Assembly (NCBI GenBank): GCA_035934235.1
Contig: DASYYB010000027.1
Coordinates: 1 to 64,000 of the forward strand
Reading direction: 5' to 3'
Source of the DNA: REEB95 sp035934235
Lineage (GTDB): Bacteria; Pseudomonadota; Alphaproteobacteria; ATCC43930; CGMCC-115725
Length of the DNA: 64,000 nt
Both the position numbers and the translations under genes were made by a program. Below, piece by piece: positions 52,617 to 62,252 of the stretch (position 1 is the stretch's first letter; each line of letters starts with the position of its first letter). The notes below the pieces were generated by a model. That model had not been told where the DNA came from. It did not search any database and saw only the letters and a list, made by a program, of their open reading frames with translations.

Positions 52617-52726
52617 GCCGTTTTGGCTTCCTGCCGCCACGCCGCCGCCATAGTTCTTCCGTTGTTGATGATGGGCACGGCATGGGATACCGGAGCCTAA
52701 GACCTAAAGGGGAAGACGAGGACGCC

Positions 52727-54784
52727 ATGAAGACCACCGCCATCGCTGCCGCACTCGGCGCCGTTCTGTTGCTGGCGCCGCCACTGGCGGCGCAGAGTCT
52801 CGCCGATCCGCCGGGCCGTGTCGGCCGGCTGAGCTATATCGACGGCACGGTTTCGCTGCACGCGCCCGACCAGGATCAATGGTCGGCGGCGGTGGTCAAT
52901 TATCCGGTCACCACCGGCGACGGCTTCTGGACCGAGCCGCAGTCGCGCGCCGAGATCCAGGTGGGCACGGTCGAAATGCGCCTCGATCAGTCGACCGAAG
53001 CCGACATCGTCCGGCTCGACGACGCGGCGACCGTGCTGCGCGTCGACCAGGGCGCCATCGAGGTTCACGTCATTGCCATGCCGGCGGGCGGCGTCGCCGT
53101 TCTGACGCCGCTCGGTCAGGTCGATCTGCTGACGACCGGCAGCTACCACGTCGAAGCCGGCCAACCCGGTGCCGACAATGCGCCGCCCAACCAGATGATC
53201 GTCAGCGTCCTACAAGGCCGCGCGCGCGTCGCCGGTCAGCGTTCGTCGCTGACCGTCGACGCTGGTGAAAGCGCAATTGCCGGGGGCAATCCGCTGAGCT
53301 TCCAGCTCGTCCAGGCCAACGCCACGCCGTTCGATGATTGGGCGCTGGCGCGCGAGCGCCGCGAGGCGCAACCGGTCGCCACCGCCTGGTACGTGCCGCC
53401 GACGATGACCGGCTATCAGGATCTCGACCAGTACGGCCAGTGGACATCCGATCCGGCCTACGGCACGGTCTGGTATCCGGCGTCGCTGCCGACAGGCTGG
53501 GCGCCCTATCGCTACGGTCACTGGGTTTGGGTCCCGCCCTGGGGCTGGACCTGGGTCGACGACGCGCCGTGGGGCTTCGCGCCATTCCACTACGGTCGCT
53601 GGGCGTTCATCGGCGATCGCTGGGCCTGGTGCCCGGGCGACTACCACGTGCGGCCGGTCTATGCGCCGGCGCTGGTGGCCTTTATCGGTGGCGGCGGTTT
53701 CGGCGTCACCATCGCCGCCGGTGGGCCGGTCGGCTGGGTGCCGCTGGCGCCGGGCGAACGGTTCCACCCCTGGTATCACACCGGCTCCACTTACGTGCAG
53801 CGTGTGAACTATGTGCGCTATGACACGCACGTCACCAACAACATCGTGATCAACAACAATTACGGCAACGCCCAGACCGCGCAGTTCCGCAATGCACGGG
53901 CCGCGACCGTGGTTCCCGCGCGTGCCTTCACTGCCGCGGCACCGGTGCAGCACGCCGTGGTGCACGTCGATCCGCAGCACCTGAACCAGGCGCGGACCGT
54001 CGCGACCCTGACGCACGTGCAGCCGACCGTCGAGGCGCGTGGCGCCATCGCCCACCCCGAAGCGGCGAGCGCCACGGCTGTCGCACGTCCCGAGAAGCGC
54101 GCCCCAGCGCCGCCGGCCACCGACAACCGCGAAACCGCGCCGCGTGGCCCGGCGGCGCCCGAAGCGACGCACGTGACGCCACCGGCGCCTGAGACGCATG
54201 CCGCCACGCCGGCGCCGCATCCGCCGGCACCGACGCCCGAGGGCCGGCCGGCAACGCCGCCGACGCCTGAAACGCACGTCGCGACACCGGCGCCACATCC
54301 GCCCACACCGACACCGGAGACCAGGTCCGTAACACCGGCGCCCCATTCGCCGACGCCGGCACCGGAGGCCAGGTCCGCCGCGCCGGCGCCGCATCCGCCG
54401 ACGCCGACGCCAGAGGCTAGGTCCGCAGCGCCGGCGCCGCATCCGCCGACACCGACTCCAGAGGCGCGGCCGGCGTCGCCGCCGCCAACACGCCAGGCTG
54501 CCGTGACCCCGCACGTCACGCCGCCGCCAATCCCGCATCCGTTCACGGCGACACCGCGTCCAGCGGCGCATCCGCTGCCGCCGGTGACGGTCCAACGGCC
54601 GGTGCAGAACACCCGCATCACGCCGACGCCGCAAGGCTGGCAGCGCGCGCCCGTGAAACCGGCCGCTGCCCGGCCGGAACAGCCGCCGCCGCAGCCGCAT
54701 CCGGCCCCGGCCGCTCATCCCGCGCCGCCGCAAGGCGGCGGCAACGGCGGTGGCCAGGGCGGCGCGCCGAACCGGCATCCTTAA
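52727..54784 (+). CDS. FecR/DUF6600-like exported protein with Pro-rich repeat tail
   Basis: The protein has 685 residues from ATG 52727. Signal peptide (ALGAVLLLAPPLAAQ). A FecR-like domain (about 30-200: VGRLSYIDGTVSLHAPDQDQ, RAEIQVGTVEMRLDQSTEAD) precedes a Trp/Tyr/Pro-rich segment (about 220-345) of the DUF6600 type (YGHWVWVPPWGWTWVDDAPW, GFAPFHYGRWAFIGDRWAWC). The last 220 residues are Pro/Ala/Thr-rich with about five 16-residue repeats (PAPHPPTPTPEARSAA unit). It is probably an envelope-associated protein; role unknown. Confidence 0.8.
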   Translation: MKTTAIAAALGAVLLLAPPLAAQSLADPPGRVGRLSYIDGTVSLHAPDQDQWSAAVVNYPVTTGDGFWTEPQSRAEIQVGTVEMRLDQSTEADIVRLDDAATVLRVDQGAIEVHVIAMPAGGVAVLTPLGQVDLLTTGSYHVEAGQPGADNAPPNQMIVSVLQGRARVAGQRSSLTVDAGESAIAGGNPLSFQLVQANATPFDDWALARERREAQPVATAWYVPPTMTGYQDLDQYGQWTSDPAYGTVWYPASLPTGWAPYRYGHWVWVPPWGWTWVDDAPWGFAPFHYGRWAFIGDRWAWCPGDYHVRPVYAPALVAFIGGGGFGVTIAAGGPVGWVPLAPGERFHPWYHTGSTYVQRVNYVRYDTHVTNNIVINNNYGNAQTAQFRNARAATVVPARAFTAAAPVQHAVVHVDPQHLNQARTVATLTHVQPTVEARGAIAHPEAASATAVARPEKRAPAPPATDNRETAPRGPAAPEATHVTPPAPETHAATPAPHPPAPTPEGRPATPPTPETHVATPAPHPPTPTPETRSVTPAPHSPTPAPEARSAAPAPHPPTPTPEARSAAPAPHPPTPTPEARPASPPPTRQAAVTPHVTPPPIPHPFTATPRPAAHPLPPVTVQRPVQNTRITPTPQGWQRAPVKPAAARPEQPPPQPHPAPAAHPAPPQGGGNGGGQGGAPNRHP
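54202..54474 (+). repeat. Tandem 48-base repeats encoding Pro-rich tail
   Basis: About five imperfect copies of a 48-base unit encode x-TPAPHPPTPTPEARS-type 16-mers (around residues 492-583 of the DUF6600 protein). Copies differ by several substitutions, and the last two are the most alike. Confidence 0.7.
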
Positions 54785-54805
54785 GCCGGCGGCCGCCGGC
54801 GGCGG

Positions 54806-55825
54806 TCAGTCCCAGGTGCGGTCGTCGAAGCCGGGCGGCCGGTTCTGGTCGGCGCCTGACGGCAGCGGCGCCGCCGGTGCGGCCATCCAGCTTTCCATGT
54901 CGCGGATGACGACGGCCGCTTCGAGGTCGCGCGCCAGCATGTGATAGCCGTCGCGATAATAGGCGATACGGCGCCGGCCCGGCGGCACCTTCGGCAGCCG
55001 CGCGATGAAGCGCTTCATCGCGCGCGCCGGAATCAACTCGTCGTGCGCGCCGTAAAGGATCAAGGCGCGCTCATTGAATTCGGGCGCCGCGTTCTGCGCC
55101 AGCGTCATAAGGTTGACCAGGCCCTCGATGGCGTCGGCGCGGGTCGCTTTGATGAACAGCGGGTCGTGCGCCAACTCGCGCAGCATCTCGATATTGTCGG
55201 ACGCCATGATGTGCAGGCTCGAGCCGGTGAAGGTAATGCTCGGCATGAACGTATCGGCGAGCCAAAGCGCGCTGCGCTCGAAGATATTCATCTCGCCGCG
55301 GCCCCAGACTGCCGGCGCCAGCAGGATATAGCCGTCGGCAATCGGCTTTTCGGCGCCCGCCGCGCCGGTCGCGGCGACGATGGCGACGGCGCCGCCCATG
55401 CTCTCGCCGAACACGAACAACGGCACGCCGGGATAGCGCGCGCGCAACAGGTGCGTCGCTTCGGCCATGTCCTGCGTCATGCGCTTGGCACTCGCCCACC
55501 GGCCGCGATCAGGCGCACGGCCGAAGCCGCGCTGATCATAGGCGAAGGTGGCGATGCCGTCGGCGGCCATGGCCTTCGCCGGTTCGGCGACGCCATGCGA
55601 ATAATCGTTGAAGCCGTGGACGTAGAGCACCACCGCGCGCGGTCGCCCTGTCGGCAACCACGAATAAAACGGCAACTTCACACCGTCGTCGGCGTGCAGG
55701 AAGTCGCCGTCGAGCGCAGGCCTTACAGTGTCGGGAGCATGAGGCGGCACGTCAGGTACTCCGGCGCAACCAACCAGGATCATCGGAAGCGCCAACGCCG
55801 CGACGCGGGCGAGGCGCAAATTCAC
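54806..55825 (-). CDS. Alpha/beta-hydrolase lipoprotein (lysophospholipase/monoacylglycerol lipase type)
   Basis: The 339-residue protein has a lipoprotein signal (ALALPMILVGC-A). The serine hydrolase domain shows the oxyanion HGFNDYSHG, the nucleophile elbow VFGESMGGAVAI, the Asp region LILYGAHDELIP, and the late His in YRDGYHMLARD, so the triad is present. It matches the Hydrolase_4 (COG2267) group acting on monoacylglycerols or lysophospholipids, anchored in the envelope. Its start overlaps the ABC ATPase stop (ATGA). Confidence 0.85.
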   Translation of the reverse strand: MNLRLARVAALALPMILVGCAGVPDVPPHAPDTVRPALDGDFLHADDGVKLPFYSWLPTGRPRAVVLYVHGFNDYSHGVAEPAKAMAADGIATFAYDQRGFGRAPDRGRWASAKRMTQDMAEATHLLRARYPGVPLFVFGESMGGAVAIVAATGAAGAEKPIADGYILLAPAVWGRGEMNIFERSALWLADTFMPSITFTGSSLHIMASDNIEMLRELAHDPLFIKATRADAIEGLVNLMTLAQNAAPEFNERALILYGAHDELIPARAMKRFIARLPKVPPGRRRIAYYRDGYHMLARDLEAAVVIRDMESWMAAPAAPLPSGADQNRPPGFDDRTWD

Positions 55826-56787
55826 GCGGACGTTCCCGGCCGGGTCAGGCGCAGGAAGATGTCCTCAAGATCGGTTTCCTCGCTCGAAACGTCGCGAATG
55901 GCAAGTCCGGCGGCGGCGACCGCCGCCAGCACCTCGCCGACATGGGCGCGGCTCGGCTTGTAATGGAAGACCACGCGATCGGGCGCCTCGAGCGCCAGGC
56001 CCATCGCCTGCAGCGCCGGCGGCAGCGCGTTCACCGGTGCCATCAGCGTCAAGCTCAGCTTCTTCTCGTCGACTTTGCGCACCAGCGCCTGGGTTTCATC
56101 ACAAGCGACAAGACGCCCTTCGTCGATAATCGCGATGATGCGGCAGAGTTCCTCGGCCTCTTCGAGGTAATGCGTCGTCAGCAGCACGGTGGTGCCGGCA
56201 GCGGCGAGTTCGCGCACGGTCGTCCACAGCTGGAGACGAAGCTCGACGTCGACGCCCGCCGTCGGCTCGTCGAGCACCAGCACCGGCGGCGAATGCACCA
56301 TCGCCTTGGCCATCATCAGCCGGCGCCGCATGCCGCCCGACAGCGTGCGCGCCGGCGCATCGGCTTTTTCGGTCAGGCCGACGAGCGCGAGGAGTTCGGC
56401 CGTGCGGCGTTCGGCCTTGGGCACGCCGTAGAGCCCGGCCTGGACGTCCAACAGCTCGCGCGCCGCGAAAAACGAATCGAGATTCAATTCCTGCGGCACG
56501 ACGCCGATGGCGGCGCGCGCGTTGCGCGGGTCCTCGTCGATGTCGATCCCCCAGATCTTGGCGCTGCCGGATGATTTGATCACCAAGCCGGCGAGGATGT
56601 TGATCAGCGTCGATTTGCCGGCGCCGTTGGGGCCGAGCAGGCCGAAAATAGCGCCACGCGGGATCGCCAGGTCGATGCCGTCCAGCGCCGGCTTGCTCCG
56701 GCCGTTGCCGCCGTAGAATTTGGTCAGGCCTTTGATCTCGACCGCCTGGGCGGGCGGCGCGCTCGTGAGCGCGTTGCGGCTGGTCAT
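55822..56787 (-). CDS. ABC transporter ATP-binding protein (ABC-2 type)
   Basis: The protein has about 321 residues (ATG 56787; ATG 56814 possible). It carries Walker A LLGPNGAGKSTLINIL, the Q-loop VVPQELNLDS, the signature LSGGMRRRLMMAKAM, Walker B VLVLDEPTAGVD and the H-loop LLTTHYLEEAEE. The C-terminal 90 residues resemble the accessory domain of CcmA/DrrA-type ATPases. The expected ABC-2 permease is not adjacent; a lipase-like lipoprotein follows instead. Confidence 0.9.
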   Translation of the reverse strand: MTSRNALTSAPPAQAVEIKGLTKFYGGNGRSKPALDGIDLAIPRGAIFGLLGPNGAGKSTLINILAGLVIKSSGSAKIWGIDIDEDPRNARAAIGVVPQELNLDSFFAARELLDVQAGLYGVPKAERRTAELLALVGLTEKADAPARTLSGGMRRRLMMAKAMVHSPPVLVLDEPTAGVDVELRLQLWTTVRELAAAGTTVLLTTHYLEEAEELCRIIAIIDEGRLVACDETQALVRKVDEKKLSLTLMAPVNALPPALQAMGLALEAPDRVVFHYKPSRAHVGEVLAAVAAAGLAIRDVSSEETDLEDIFLRLTRPGTSA

Positions 56788-56847
56788 TGATTGTACCGGC
56801 GTAATGCGTATCATCCGCGCCGCAAACGGGTCAATCGAGCGGGCAGC

Positions 56848-57060
56848 ATGCCAGGGATCAAGCCTTTCGAGACGGTTACGGTCGATACCGACAAGGTCGC
56901 ATGCGCCGGCGAAGGTGGCGGCCTGGTCGGCGGCCATCCCAAGGTCTATCTCAATCTCGGGCCCGGTGGCCGGGTCGAGTGCCCGTATTGCTCGCGCCTG
57001 TTCCTCAAGCGCGGCGCGCCGGCGGAATATCCGCCCAACCAGACTAGCAAGACGGCCTAG
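56848..57060 (+). CDS. Zinc-finger CHCC-type domain protein (NDUFS6-like)
   Basis: The 70-residue protein starts MPGIKPFETVTVDTDKVACA. The zinc ligands C-x-H-x-C-x2-C lie in VACAGEGGGLVGGHPKVYLN and RVECPYCSRLF. The family is related to the mitochondrial complex I accessory subunit NDUFS6 and is common in alphaproteobacteria. It is divergent from the ABC ATPase by 60 bases. Confidence 0.9.
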   Translation: MPGIKPFETVTVDTDKVACAGEGGGLVGGHPKVYLNLGPGGRVECPYCSRLFLKRGAPAEYPPNQTSKTA

Positions 57061-57061
57061 A

Positions 57062-57080
57062 CGCGCGGCGTGGCCGCGCG
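57062..57080 (+). terminator. Hairpin after the zinc-finger gene
   Basis: Arms CGCGCGGC and GCCGCGCG (8 pairs, 3-base loop), followed by CTTTGT, lie one base after the stop codon. A plausible weak intrinsic terminator before polA. Confidence 0.5.
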
Positions 57081-57124
57081 CTTTGTCCGTGCACTGGGCG
57101 GCATTGTGGTGAAGAATTCACGCC

Positions 57125-60019
57125 ATGCCCGACTCACGTGCCAAGCCGGCGCCCAAGGCGAACCATAAAAAGAGCGGCGACGCCGGCGGCGCGACCAAAC
57201 CCAAGCACGTCTATCTGATCGACGGCTCGGGCTTCATCTTCCGCGCCTATCACGCGATGCCCAAGCTGACGCGGCCGGACAAGACGCCGGTCGGTGCGGT
57301 GCTCGGCTTCTGCAACATGATCCTGAAGCTGGTCGGCGAGACCGACGCCGATCATGTCGCCGTGGTCTTCGACGTTGCGCGCATTACGTTCCGCAATCGC
57401 CTCTACAAGGATTACAAGGCGCACCGGCCCGAACCGCCGGACGATCTGGTGCCGCAATTCGCGCTGGTGCGCGAGGCGGTGGACGCCTTCAACGTCTGCC
57501 GCATCGAGCAGCCCGATTACGAGGCTGACGACCTGATCGCGACCTATGCCGACGCGGCGGTGCGCGAAGGCGCCCGCGTCACGATCGTCTCGTCCGACAA
57601 GGATCTGATGCAGCTGGTCTCGGACAAGATCGAGCTTTACGACGCGATGCGCGACCGGCCGATCCGCGCGCCCGAGGTGGTGGAGAAGTTCGGCGTCGGC
57701 CCCGACAAGGTGATCGACGTGTTGGCCTTGTGGGGCGACAGCAGCGACAACGTGCCGGGTGTACCCGGCATCGGGGCCAAGACCGCGGCCGAGCTCATCA
57801 ACCAGTACGGCGATCTCGAAACCCTGCTGAAACGCGCCGACGAGATCAAGCAACCGAAGCGGCGCGAGGCGCTGACCGAGCACGTCGCCGATGCTCGGCT
57901 GTCGAAGAAGCTGGTGACGCTCGACCATGCGGTGCCGCTGCCGTGCCCGTTATCGGACCTGGCCGTACGGCCGCTCGATCCGGCGAAATTGGCGGCGTTT
58001 CTCCAGGCGCAGGGCTTCCGCGCGCTGCTGGGCCGCGTTCAGGCCAAACTCGGTTCGGGTGGCCACGCCGCGCCGGCCGAAGACGGAGCCGCGAGTCCAC
58101 GGCCCGCCGCCGATATTAAAGCGCCGGCGCCGGCCGCAACGGTGGTCGCGGCGGATCTCGCCGCCGCCAAGCAGAATTACGAGCTGGTGCAGGATGTGGC
58201 CGTCCTCGATCGCTGGATCGCGTCCGCCTTCGCCAAGGGCGCGGTCGCCGTCGACACCGAAACCAGCTCGCTCGATGCCGTCGCTGCCGATCTGGTCGGC
58301 GTGTCGCTGGCGCTCGAGCCGGGCGTCGCCTGTTATATCCCCGTCGGCCACACCAGCGGCGCGCCCGGCGCACTCGACCTCGCGGGCGCCGGTGCGGCGC
58401 CGAAGCAGATTGCGCGCGACACCGTCATCGAACGGCTCAAGCCGCTGCTCGAGGATCCGGGCGTCCTCAAGATCGGCCAGAACATCAAATACGACATGCA
58501 GGTGCTCGGCCGTTACGGCGTCGCGGTCGGACCGATCGATTGCACCATGCTGTTGTCGTTCGTCCTCGATGCCGGGCTGCATGGCCACGGCCTCGACGAA
58601 CTAGCCAAGCTCCACTTCGGCCACGACATGATCAAGTACAAGGACGTCGCCGGCAGCGGCAAAAGCCATATCGGCTTCGCGGCCGTGCCGCTCGACCGCG
58701 CCTGCGACTATTCCGCCGAGGACGCCGATTACACGCTGCGGCTGCATCGGCTGCTGAAGCCGCGGCTCGTCGCCGAGCATCGCATCGCGTTCTACGAAAC
58801 CGTCGAGCGGCCGCTGCCTGTCGTCGTCGGCGCGATGGAGCGCGCCGGTATCACCGTCGACCGCGCCGAACTCAAACGCTTGAGCGACGATTTCGCCCGG
58901 CGCATCGCCGAGGCCGAGACCGAAATCCACAAGCTTGCCGGCCATCCGTTCAACGTCGGCTCGCCGCAGCAGCTCGGCAAGGTCTTGTTCGAGGAGTTGA
59001 ACCTCGAGCGCTTCGGCCGCAAGACCAAGTCGGGCGCCAATTCGACCGATGCGGCCGTGCTCGAAGAGCTGGCCGAGGCGCATCCGCTGCCGGCCAAGGT
59101 GCTGGAATGGCGCGAGCTCGCGAAGCTCAAATCGACCTATGCCGACGCGCTGGTGCAGGAAATCAATCCCGTTACGGGCCGCGTCCATACGAGCTACTCG
59201 CTCACCGGCGCGGCGACCGGCCGGCTGGCATCGAGCGATCCCAATCTCCAGAACATTCCGATTCGCACCGAGGAAGGCCGCAAGATTCGCCATGCCTTCA
59301 TCGCCGCGCCCGGCTGTCTACTGATCTCGGCGGATTACAGCCAGATCGAGCTGCGTCTCGCCGCGCATGTCGGCGACATCGGTCCGCTGAAGGAAGCGTT
59401 CCGCGACGGGCTCGACATCCACGCGATGACCGCGAGCCAGGTCTTCGGCGTGCCCATCGAAGGGATGGATCCGATGCTGCGGCGGCGCGCCAAGGCGATC
59501 AATTTCGGCATCCTCTATGGCATCAGCGCTTTCGGCCTCGGCCGCCAGATCGACGTGCCGCAAGCCGAGGCCGGTAAATTCATCAAGGCCTATTTCGACC
59601 GCTTTCCGGGCATCCGCAACTACATGGACCGCACCAAGGAATTCGCGCGCGAGAATGGCTATGTCGAAACGCTGTTCGGCCGCCGTTGCTATGTGCCCGG
59701 GATCAAGGACCCGATCCCGGCGCGGCGCGGCTTTTCCGAGCGCGCGGCGATCAACGCGCCGCTCCAGGGCGCTGCCGCCGACATCATTAAACGCGCCATG
59801 CGGCGGATTCCATCGGCGCTGGCGCAAGCCGGCCTCAAGGCCAAGATGCTGCTCCAGGTGCACGACGAGCTCGTGTTCGAGGCGCCTGAAGCCGAAGCCA
59901 AGAAGACCGCCGCGTTGGTTAAAGAGGTGATGGAAAACGCCCATCGCCCCGCCGTCGAGCTGTCGGTGCCGCTGGTCGTCGATACCGGCATGGCGCGTCA
60001 TTGGGACGCAGCCCATTGA
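57125..60019 (+). CDS. polA: DNA polymerase I
   Basis: The 964-residue protein has all three PolI activities. The 5'-nuclease domain covers about residues 28-310 (VYLIDGSGFIFRAYHAMPKL, YEADDLIATYAD, VSSDKDLMQLV). The 3'-5' exonuclease covers about 365-560 with its first Asp-x-Glu in VAVDTETSSLDA (about 377). The polymerase domain (about 585-964) holds motif A DYSQIELR (about 737), motif B RRRAKAINFGILYG, and motif C QVHDELVFE (about 913). It acts in Okazaki-fragment processing and repair. Confidence 0.97.
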   Translation: MPDSRAKPAPKANHKKSGDAGGATKPKHVYLIDGSGFIFRAYHAMPKLTRPDKTPVGAVLGFCNMILKLVGETDADHVAVVFDVARITFRNRLYKDYKAHRPEPPDDLVPQFALVREAVDAFNVCRIEQPDYEADDLIATYADAAVREGARVTIVSSDKDLMQLVSDKIELYDAMRDRPIRAPEVVEKFGVGPDKVIDVLALWGDSSDNVPGVPGIGAKTAAELINQYGDLETLLKRADEIKQPKRREALTEHVADARLSKKLVTLDHAVPLPCPLSDLAVRPLDPAKLAAFLQAQGFRALLGRVQAKLGSGGHAAPAEDGAASPRPAADIKAPAPAATVVAADLAAAKQNYELVQDVAVLDRWIASAFAKGAVAVDTETSSLDAVAADLVGVSLALEPGVACYIPVGHTSGAPGALDLAGAGAAPKQIARDTVIERLKPLLEDPGVLKIGQNIKYDMQVLGRYGVAVGPIDCTMLLSFVLDAGLHGHGLDELAKLHFGHDMIKYKDVAGSGKSHIGFAAVPLDRACDYSAEDADYTLRLHRLLKPRLVAEHRIAFYETVERPLPVVVGAMERAGITVDRAELKRLSDDFARRIAEAETEIHKLAGHPFNVGSPQQLGKVLFEELNLERFGRKTKSGANSTDAAVLEELAEAHPLPAKVLEWRELAKLKSTYADALVQEINPVTGRVHTSYSLTGAATGRLASSDPNLQNIPIRTEEGRKIRHAFIAAPGCLLISADYSQIELRLAAHVGDIGPLKEAFRDGLDIHAMTASQVFGVPIEGMDPMLRRRAKAINFGILYGISAFGLGRQIDVPQAEAGKFIKAYFDRFPGIRNYMDRTKEFARENGYVETLFGRRCYVPGIKDPIPARRGFSERAAINAPLQGAAADIIKRAMRRIPSALAQAGLKAKMLLQVHDELVFEAPEAEAKKTAALVKEVMENAHRPAVELSVPLVVDTGMARHWDAAH

Positions 60020-60186
60020 GCCATCGGTGTCGGCGTGCCGTGGGCCGAGGTTCCGCGTCACTCACGCGGCCGCATGTGCCGGAGAATCTTGTGGATGACA
60101 CACGCCGCCGCGTGGCGGTTTTAACCACCGTTAAACCGTTGTGGCTAAGGTGTGACCGAGCAAAAACGTCGAGGGCGAAGGCGGCT

Positions 60187-60714
60187 GTGCAGAGTGAGTT
60201 TCACGACGACCCGATTCTGGGTCCGGCTTACGATTATTGGCGCAGCAAGTGCCACAACGGCGGCTTGCCGTGCCGTCGTGACGTCGATCCGATCGAGATT
60301 CCCCGCCTGTTGCCGCATCTGCTGATCAGCGAGCTGGTCGATGGCGGTGCGCGGCTGCGCCATCGACTGGCCGGCACCGCGGTCGTCGCGGCCTATGGCG
60401 GCGAACTGACCGGCAAGCATTGCGACGAGATTTGTCCACCGGAGCGCCGCGCCTCGATCATCACGCAATATCGACTGATCTGCGAACACAAGCAGCCGTT
60501 GCTGCTGCGGCATCGCTATCTTTCGTCGCACCAGGTGCCGTTGATCTGTCACCGCCTCGTGATGCCGTTGTCCGAGGATACGCAGACGGTGAGCCAATTC
60601 GTCGCCGCACTGCGTTTCGAATATCACGGCAATGCGTATGAATGGGCCGGCCGTTGGGCCGCGTCGGCCGGCGATTTCACCTTCGAGGATGGCTACAGCG
60701 CGCTTGTCGCGTAG
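60187..60714 (+). CDS. PAS-domain protein (PAS_5 type)
   Basis: The protein has about 175 residues from GTG 60187; the frame is open for 62 more codons upstream without a clear ribosome site. The sequence shows the PAS_5 pattern common in alphaproteobacteria: DPILGPAYDYWRSKC, LPCRRDVDPIEIPRLLPHLL, LRHRLAGTAVVAAYGGELTG, and the later RFEYHG strand. It is a single-domain sensor with no output module. Ligand and partner are unknown. Confidence 0.75.
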   Translation: MQSEFHDDPILGPAYDYWRSKCHNGGLPCRRDVDPIEIPRLLPHLLISELVDGGARLRHRLAGTAVVAAYGGELTGKHCDEICPPERRASIITQYRLICEHKQPLLLRHRYLSSHQVPLICHRLVMPLSEDTQTVSQFVAALRFEYHGNAYEWAGRWAASAGDFTFEDGYSALVA

Positions 60715-60723
60715 GCCGGCGGC

Positions 60724-60906
60724 CTAGCACTGCGGCACTTTAGAGCGCGCCGCATTGCGCTCGGCGAGTTCGGCCAGCCGCTCGAACTGGGCGGCGACTT
60801 CCAGCAATTCGAACCGCAGCGTCGCGCTTCTCGTGTCGCGCGCCAGCGCACGCAAGCGGGCCGCTTGCGCGCGATAAGTGGTGACTGCCGAGGGTCTGTC
60901 GGCCAT
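60724..60906 (-). CDS. Small helical hypothetical protein, 60 residues
   Basis: It starts at ATG 60906 (MADRPSAVTTYRAQAARLRA) with CCGGAG upstream and continues as one long amphipathic helix (TLRFELLEVAAQFERLAELA). Similar short proteins are widespread in alphaproteobacteria without known function. It is convergent with the PAS gene. Confidence 0.65.
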   Translation of the reverse strand: MADRPSAVTTYRAQAARLRALARDTRSATLRFELLEVAAQFERLAELAERNAARSKVPQC

Positions 60907-61011
60907 ACCCAACTCCGGTTGACCCGCGGCGAGCCTATGCCGCGTGAGTCCGCGAGAGTGGTGACGTTTCCGTGACCGGGCGTGCTGCGGTGCAATAAGT
61001 CGCCCGGCGGG

Positions 61012-61788
61012 TTAACGCCGCGCGAGGGCAACCGCAAGATTGCAGGCGATCGAAACCAGCAGCGCCAGCATCAGCGCCACCGGCGCGCCGAACGGCATCG
61101 CGGCGACGTGGAGCGCGATGAGGGCGGCGGCGAATCCGCCCAGGCCGATCACCGCGTTGGCCGTCAGCGCTGCGGTCGCACGGCCGCCGATTCGCGGTTG
61201 GAAGATGAGAATCAGGCTGATCAGGACGATCGGGAACAGCGCCAAGAGTCCGGTCACCGTCGGTCCGACGCGCGTGCTCAAGACCACCACGGCGGCGACC
61301 AGTGTCGACACCATGCCGGCGCGCAACGGCACGTCGTAGCGGCGGCGTATCGTCGGCGGCATCGGCGCCGCGCGAAACCTTCGGCTGATGGCCAGGCACG
61401 CAGCGAAGACGACGACATTGAGCAAAACCGCCTCGAGCAACGTCCAATCCACGCTGCGGGCCGCGACCGACAGCACGATCCAGGCGCCGAGCGCGGCGGC
61501 GAGACTAACCGCCACGCCGCGCGACTGGGCGACGACGGCGTGCACGGTGCAGAACACCATGTTGGCGGCATTGGCGGCAAGGCTCGCCAGCGCGCTGGCA
61601 GCGATGAATCTGGAATCGTGGTCGAGCGCGAGAAAGACATAAGCAGGGCCGGCGGCAATCGGCAGCGTCGCCACCATGGCGCCGATCAATGGGCCGGCCC
61701 GCTCGGCGGTGCGCGCCGCGCCGACGACGAAGGCGGCGGTGATTGCCAGCTTCGCCGCCAGCACCAGCCCGTAATCTCCTGATCCCAT
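61012..61788 (-). CDS. Multi-pass membrane protein
   Basis: The protein has about 258 residues from ATG 61788 (MGSGDYGLVLAAKLAITAAF) with about eight hydrophobic segments, e.g. LIGAMVATLPIAAGPAYVFL, LLEAVLLNVVVFAACLAISR, LLALFPIVLISLILIFQ and FGAPVALMLALLVSIACNLA. No catalytic motif is recognised. Proteins of this size and topology are often annotated as hypothetical or transporter-like. A longer frame upstream looks non-coding. Confidence 0.7.
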   Translation of the reverse strand: MGSGDYGLVLAAKLAITAAFVVGAARTAERAGPLIGAMVATLPIAAGPAYVFLALDHDSRFIAASALASLAANAANMVFCTVHAVVAQSRGVAVSLAAALGAWIVLSVAARSVDWTLLEAVLLNVVVFAACLAISRRFRAAPMPPTIRRRYDVPLRAGMVSTLVAAVVVLSTRVGPTVTGLLALFPIVLISLILIFQPRIGGRATAALTANAVIGLGGFAAALIALHVAAMPFGAPVALMLALLVSIACNLAVALARR

Positions 61789-62048
61789 GTCTCGCTGTTC
61801 GAGCGCCCGGCCGGGCGCCGCCCCCATGCTGCGCGGTGGTGCGGCGCGACTTTGCCGGGTCCGGACGGTTCCGTCGAGCCCGCCGCCGGCAGAAGTCAGG
61901 ATCGGGCGGTGAGGACTCGGGCCGGCGCTTGTGCAATAATTCGAACAACCGTCGGCAGTGCGATATCCAGGCGCCGGCGGCCGAGAGACGCGCAACAACC
62001 GGGTAGAACGCCCCGCGCTCCCGCCTGCTGATTTGGTGGGAGGCGCGA

Positions 62049-62252
62049 ATGCGCTGTTATTTCATGCGGGATGGCCATATCGGCGCGGTCGAGATGCTGA
62101 CCGACGCATCCGACGCCGCAGCGATTGCGCAGGCCCAAGCGCTCTTCGAGCAACGCAAAGACAAATTCGCCGGCTTCGAGGTATGGGACCGCGCCCGCTT
62201 CGTGCACCGTTATCCGCCGGATCGGGTCGACCGGCGCGCGGGGGAAAGGTGA
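62049..62252 (+). CDS. Small hypothetical protein, 67 residues
   Basis: ATG 62049 follows GGGAGG. The sequence MRCYFMRDGHIGAVEMLTDA with AQALFEQRKDKFAGFEVWDR matches a small alphaproteobacterial protein type that often sits next to regulators; function unknown. It overlaps the next small gene by GTGA. Confidence 0.7.
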   Translation: MRCYFMRDGHIGAVEMLTDASDAAAIAQAQALFEQRKDKFAGFEVWDRARFVHRYPPDRVDRRAGER

